Source of the DNA: Bdellovibrionales bacterium CG12_big_fil_rev_8_21_14_0_65_38_15
Lineage (GTDB): Bacteria; Bdellovibrionota; Bacteriovoracia; Bacteriovoracales; Bacteriovoracaceae
Direction: 5' to 3'
DNA: 64,000 bases
Assembly (NCBI GenBank): GCA_002787775.1
Contig: PCUW01000048.1
Coordinates: 1 to 64,000, forward strand
The stretch's first letter is position 1. Every line of letters starts with the position of its first letter. The position numbers and the translations under genes are program-made. The notes under the pieces are model-generated. The model was not told the origin of the DNA. It made no database searches and saw only the letters and a program-made list of their open reading frames with translations. Below are positions 60,535 to 64,000 of the stretch, one piece after another.

Positions 60535-60543
60535 TGTAGTGAA

Positions 60544-62682
60544 TTATTCTAGTGTTGGTTTTTCTTCTTCTTTTTTATCTTCATCAAAGAATCTTGGGTA
60601 GGCAGATTTAAAATATCTGAATGTAATGATCTTAAAGATACTTTCGCTTTTTCTATCGTTAATATCACTTTCATTATTTTCAAACTCACCTAGAGCATCA
60701 CCTTGGCTTAAGGCCCCATCAGCTCCAGTTGCATCTAAGTTATCGCTAGCACCATCTTTAGGGAAATCAAATTTAAATCCAGCCAGTGGATCCGCTGCTC
60801 CACCTGAGCTTGGTGCAGGTGCTGCCGCTTGATTAATACTTGCTAACACATCTTTAGGTTTTAAGTCTTCTGGTTTGCCACCAAATCCTGAACTTAAGCC
60901 AGAGGTTCCAATACCAAGTGAAGCAAGATTTGAACCATTTTTTTGTTGAGCTGATTTTATGATTTGCGGAGCAACTTTTTCCAAAGCGCTGTTCAAATCT
61001 TTTTCAACCTTTTCAAGGTTAGTTTTAGATTTACCTTTATTTAAAGAATCTAGCTGAGAGATAGCTTTTCCTTTGATTCGATCATTAAGCTTTCTAAGAT
61101 TAGCAGCATTGTTACCCATCCCTGCAAATGCACCATTAGCCCCAGATAAGTTTCCTGAAAAGAGAGAGTTCGCACCTGTTTGAAGACCACTTGTTGTTTG
61201 TCCAAAGAATCCTGGAAGACCTTGTCCACCAAAATCGACGGCTGAGAAATCAACTTTTGAGCATGTGTTATTTTGGCGACAACTACAATTAGCATCAACT
61301 GTCTGCTCACCAAGATTGCCAACTAAGCAAAGAGCACCATTTGGAGGGTTATTCATCTCATCTCTGACACCTTGATATCCTCTGATGCGATCGCGAACTC
61401 CATTATTAATTCCATCCATATTAGCGAAGCGTGATGATGAGTTCATCGCAGCCAGGAGTCTTTCGTATAGTGATTTATATATGTCAGCGTTTTGATTAAG
61501 TTTTTTAGCTGCATTATTGAGTTCCATATATGCTGCTAAACCAAAGCCAGCTAAAACTGTAAAGAATATACCTCTAATCCAGCCTACTCCAAGTTTGTCC
61601 AAAAATGAGAAGTATGTAGTAGTGTAATAGGCAAGTGCCGCTCCAAGAGCTGCCCCAGCTATACCAAAACCTAGCAAACCCTTGGCTGCTGGTCCAGAGT
61701 CGCCTGCGTGGGCACTACTGAGAAAGCTATCAATCAAATTTGGTAAAAAACTTAAGTCTAAGTTTTCAGCAGCATTCGTAGTTGATTTTTTTTGACTAAT
61801 ATAATTTTCAATGAAGTTTAAATCTTCTGATTGATCGTTTGATTCTGCATATAGCTTTGGACCATAAACATCTAGTGAATTGAATGGTTGATTCTTTTTG
61901 TTCACATCACCATGACTGCAAACTGCAGCAAGGCCACCAGCAACTGCTGTACATGTTTTAACTTTCGAACATGGAACACCCAAGCATGATTGCAATACTT
62001 TGTCTGCCTCTTCACAACCACATAGCCCTGTTCCGACTGATCCTACAGAACAAGTTACAAAAGTTGCTGTGCCCCAAATCGATTCAGCAAATGACGCGAT
62101 CGCTGCAGCAGTAATTGCAATTGTAAGTATCTTTGTATTACCGGCTCTTTTTTTAACAGCATCAGCAGCTGTTCTCTCCATACTTTCAGCCGCTACTAAT
62201 GCATCAATTTGTTCTGTGTTAACGGCAGCATCATCTGTTAGTTCTGCATACATTTCTCTAGTACTTTGAACTGCTTTCTTATATGAGGAGTAGTTCATAA
62301 TCTCCATAATAAGATATATAGCAGCCCCAGCTGAAAAAAGCTTTCCTGATATTGTATTAAAGCAACTAATTGCAACCGTCGGTCCTATTAACAAGATTAG
62401 AAGAACCATGATTTGATTCATCGTTAGCTTACCTGCTTCTTGTCTCGAGGCTCGATAATCTAAGGTATTATTGCTTGAATTTCCAACCGCATCAGTGGCG
62501 TTAGGAGTTGCGATTGCTTCGACATATTCTCCACCGTCAACTGTATCTCGATCCCTAACGACAACATCATCTCTTGGTTCTGCTGAATAAGAAGTTGCAA
62601 AAGCAATGGCCCTGCCTTCGATATGCAACGTAAACAATGCAAAGATCAAAGAGAATGTTGTAAGTGTCTTTAGAAACTTCAT
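60544..62682 (-). CDS. secreted/membrane hypothetical protein, paralog B with extra Cys-rich insert
   Basis: ICLVGxLGEQxxDxxCxCxxNNTCxKxDFS and SIFKIITxRYFxxAYPRFF conserved with paralog A. Confidence 0.75.
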   Translation of the reverse strand: MKFLKTLTTFSLIFALFTLHIEGRAIAFATSYSAEPRDDVVVRDRDTVDGGEYVEAIATPNATDAVGNSSNNTLDYRASRQEAGKLTMNQIMVLLILLIGPTVAISCFNTISGKLFSAGAAIYLIMEIMNYSSYKKAVQSTREMYAELTDDAAVNTEQIDALVAAESMERTAADAVKKRAGNTKILTIAITAAAIASFAESIWGTATFVTCSVGSVGTGLCGCEEADKVLQSCLGVPCSKVKTCTAVAGGLAAVCSHGDVNKKNQPFNSLDVYGPKLYAESNDQSEDLNFIENYISQKKSTTNAAENLDLSFLPNLIDSFLSSAHAGDSGPAAKGLLGFGIAGAALGAALAYYTTTYFSFLDKLGVGWIRGIFFTVLAGFGLAAYMELNNAAKKLNQNADIYKSLYERLLAAMNSSSRFANMDGINNGVRDRIRGYQGVRDEMNNPPNGALCLVGNLGEQTVDANCSCRQNNTCSKVDFSAVDFGGQGLPGFFGQTTSGLQTGANSLFSGNLSGANGAFAGMGNNAANLRKLNDRIKGKAISQLDSLNKGKSKTNLEKVEKDLNSALEKVAPQIIKSAQQKNGSNLASLGIGTSGLSSGFGGKPEDLKPKDVLASINQAAAPAPSSGGAADPLAGFKFDFPKDGASDNLDATGADGALSQGDALGEFENNESDINDRKSESIFKIITFRYFKSAYPRFFDEDKKEEEKPTLE

Positions 62683-62796
62683 GAGTTTTCACCTTATAAT
62701 GTTGATTCTATTATAAATGATAACTGGCTAAACCCATTTCTCCTAGTACAAATCAATACTATGTCATTGAAATTATATAAAAGAGCATTGCCAATC

Positions 62797-64000
62797 CTAA
62801 TGGGCTAAATGATCTAAAACGAGCTTACTTACTTGGATAGGATCTTGATAGGAGGCTTTATGGGAGCAGCCTTTTATAATTAGACTGTTAGCCCAAAGCA
62901 TTTGATATTTATGATCAAGTTCTCCGCTAAGAGCGATAATACTTTGGTTGTTAACCAGAGAAGAATAGTCGGGTTGTGAGCTTAGACCATAAGTCTTAAG
63001 CGCTTGCTCATACGACTTGGGAATATTTTTAGTCATAGCGATTAATGTTGAAATTTGCGAATCATTTAATTGAAAGAGCTTTGCTTGATACCATTCTTTT
63101 AAAAAAGTATCGAAGTTATTCATTTTTTTTATAATATCATTTTCAAATTCAATTCTTTGCTTTCTTTCTTCAACCGTTTTAAGACCTGGATGAGTGCCTT
63201 CAAGGATAAGTTTTTTGACGAGTTTTGGGTATCGATCTAATAAACCTAAGGCTAGACGCCCTCCCATGGAGTATCCATAAATCCATAAATTAGAAAAACG
63301 TATAAGTAAGCACGCAATCTCATCGATAATATCATCCCAATTGTTATAGTGATGATTTAAATGGTTTCCATGAAAAGGCAGATCAAGTGTCCAAATATTA
63401 AAATGATTTGAAAATTGATATGCTAAATCTTTTAAACTTTCTGAACTTCCCATGAAGCCATGGAAAAAAACTAAGTCAGGTTTGTCTTTAATTGGAGAGT
63501 TGACTTGACACAAATTCCATTTAAAAAAACTGTTATTAACAGCTTCCTTCATGTCAGTTGCTTTAAGTTTTAAGCCTGATGTTATTACCACAGGACTGCT
63601 TATAAATCTTATTTTTTGATACGAAGGTAAGGCTTGATTAAGAGAGAGAATTTCGTTGATGGTCGTTTTATTCTTTGGTGAAACGAGTGCAGAATTTAAA
63701 TTTTGGTAATATGGGTCTATCAAAGGTAAGACGTGAATTTCTTTTAAAGAAGACCTATCAAGAAAGTAGTCTTCTAATTCTTTTGGATTAATATTTTCGC
63801 CACCAGATTTATAAATAAAGTCGGCTCTTCCATCAATATAAAGCTCATTGTTTTCTAGTCGAGCTAAGTCTTGAGTATGAAAAAAACCATTACCATCAAA
63901 AGGAAGTACATCCTTGTCTGCCTCTTGATAGCCGTAAAAGCAGGCTTCACCTTTAAAGCAAAGATGCTTATCAATAATACTAATGTCTCGATTCTTTAGA
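62797..64000 (-). CDS. MenE-MenH fusion: adenylate-forming ligase C-terminal part followed by alpha/beta hydrolase; 5' end outside window
   Basis: own translation of 63724-64000 minus is stop-free in the same frame as the 62797-63723 ORF: ...DGNGFFHTQDLARLENNELYIDGRADFIYKSGGENINPKELEDYFLDRSSLKEIHVLPL|IDPYYQN...; then LVFFHGFMGSSESLKDLA, IYGYSMGGRLALGLL, LILEGTHPGL. Confidence 0.82.
   Translation of the reverse strand, partial: LKNRDISIIDKHLCFKGEACFYGYQEADKDVLPFDGNGFFHTQDLARLENNELYIDGRADFIYKSGGENINPKELEDYFLDRSSLKEIHVLPLIDPYYQNLNSALVSPKNKTTINEILSLNQALPSYQKIRFISSPVVITSGLKLKATDMKEAVNNSFFKWNLCQVNSPIKDKPDLVFFHGFMGSSESLKDLAYQFSNHFNIWTLDLPFHGNHLNHHYNNWDDIIDEIACLLIRFSNLWIYGYSMGGRLALGLLDRYPKLVKKLILEGTHPGLKTVEERKQRIEFENDIIKKMNNFDTFLKEWYQAKLFQLNDSQISTLIAMTKNIPKSYEQALKTYGLSSQPDYSSLVNNQSIIALSGELDHKYQMLWANSLIIKGCSHKASYQDPIQVSKLVLDHLAH

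Noticed and set aside
63721-63723. TTG as start of an independent MenH
   Set aside because: Frame is open to the window edge and encodes adenylate-forming enzyme motifs in-frame; TTG is merely the first start-like codon in the window.
1-64000. tRNA/rRNA genes, CRISPR arrays, IS elements, prophage, classic defence systems
   Set aside because: No recognisable T-loop/anticodon structures, repeat-spacer arrays, transposase/integrase or defence proteins were seen on reading the window.

Overview
This is an AT-rich, gene-dense bacterial chromosomal window with about 60 credible protein-coding genes. I saw no rRNA, tRNA, CRISPR array or recognisable mobile element. Gene content is dominated by small secreted proteins, lipoproteins, proteases and hydrolases, which together with the base composition is reminiscent of Bdellovibrionota/Bacteriovorax-like predators; this is inference only. 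Confident housekeeping anchors are glutaminase, lipA/lipB, trmH, murI, eno, a SUI1/YciH-like factor, a YciB/IspZ-like protein and a LpxA-independent core GT2. The most interesting signals are these. (1) A recurrent FliA (sigma28)-like -10 element, NCCGATAA, lies directly upstream of secreted-protein genes; in four of them it sits exactly 6 nt before the ATG/GTG with no Shine-Dalgarno, implying leaderless mRNAs. (2) Two different putative secreted ADP-ribosyltransferase-like proteins, one H-Y-E type and one R-S-E type; the latter carries a leaderless FliA-like start. (3) A menaquinone MenE-MenH fusion runs off the right edge; the ORF track hides it by starting at an internal TTG. (4) A tandem paralogous pair of large Cys-motif membrane/secreted proteins of unknown function (58.6-62.7 kb). 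(5) A secreted Cys/His/Asn transglutaminase-like domain is joined to a predicted beta-barrel. (6) A lipid-degradation/oxidation island includes an aldehyde dehydrogenase with an N-terminal extension next to a GMC oxidase and a neutral ceramidase. All family calls come from reading motifs by eye; no database search was run.
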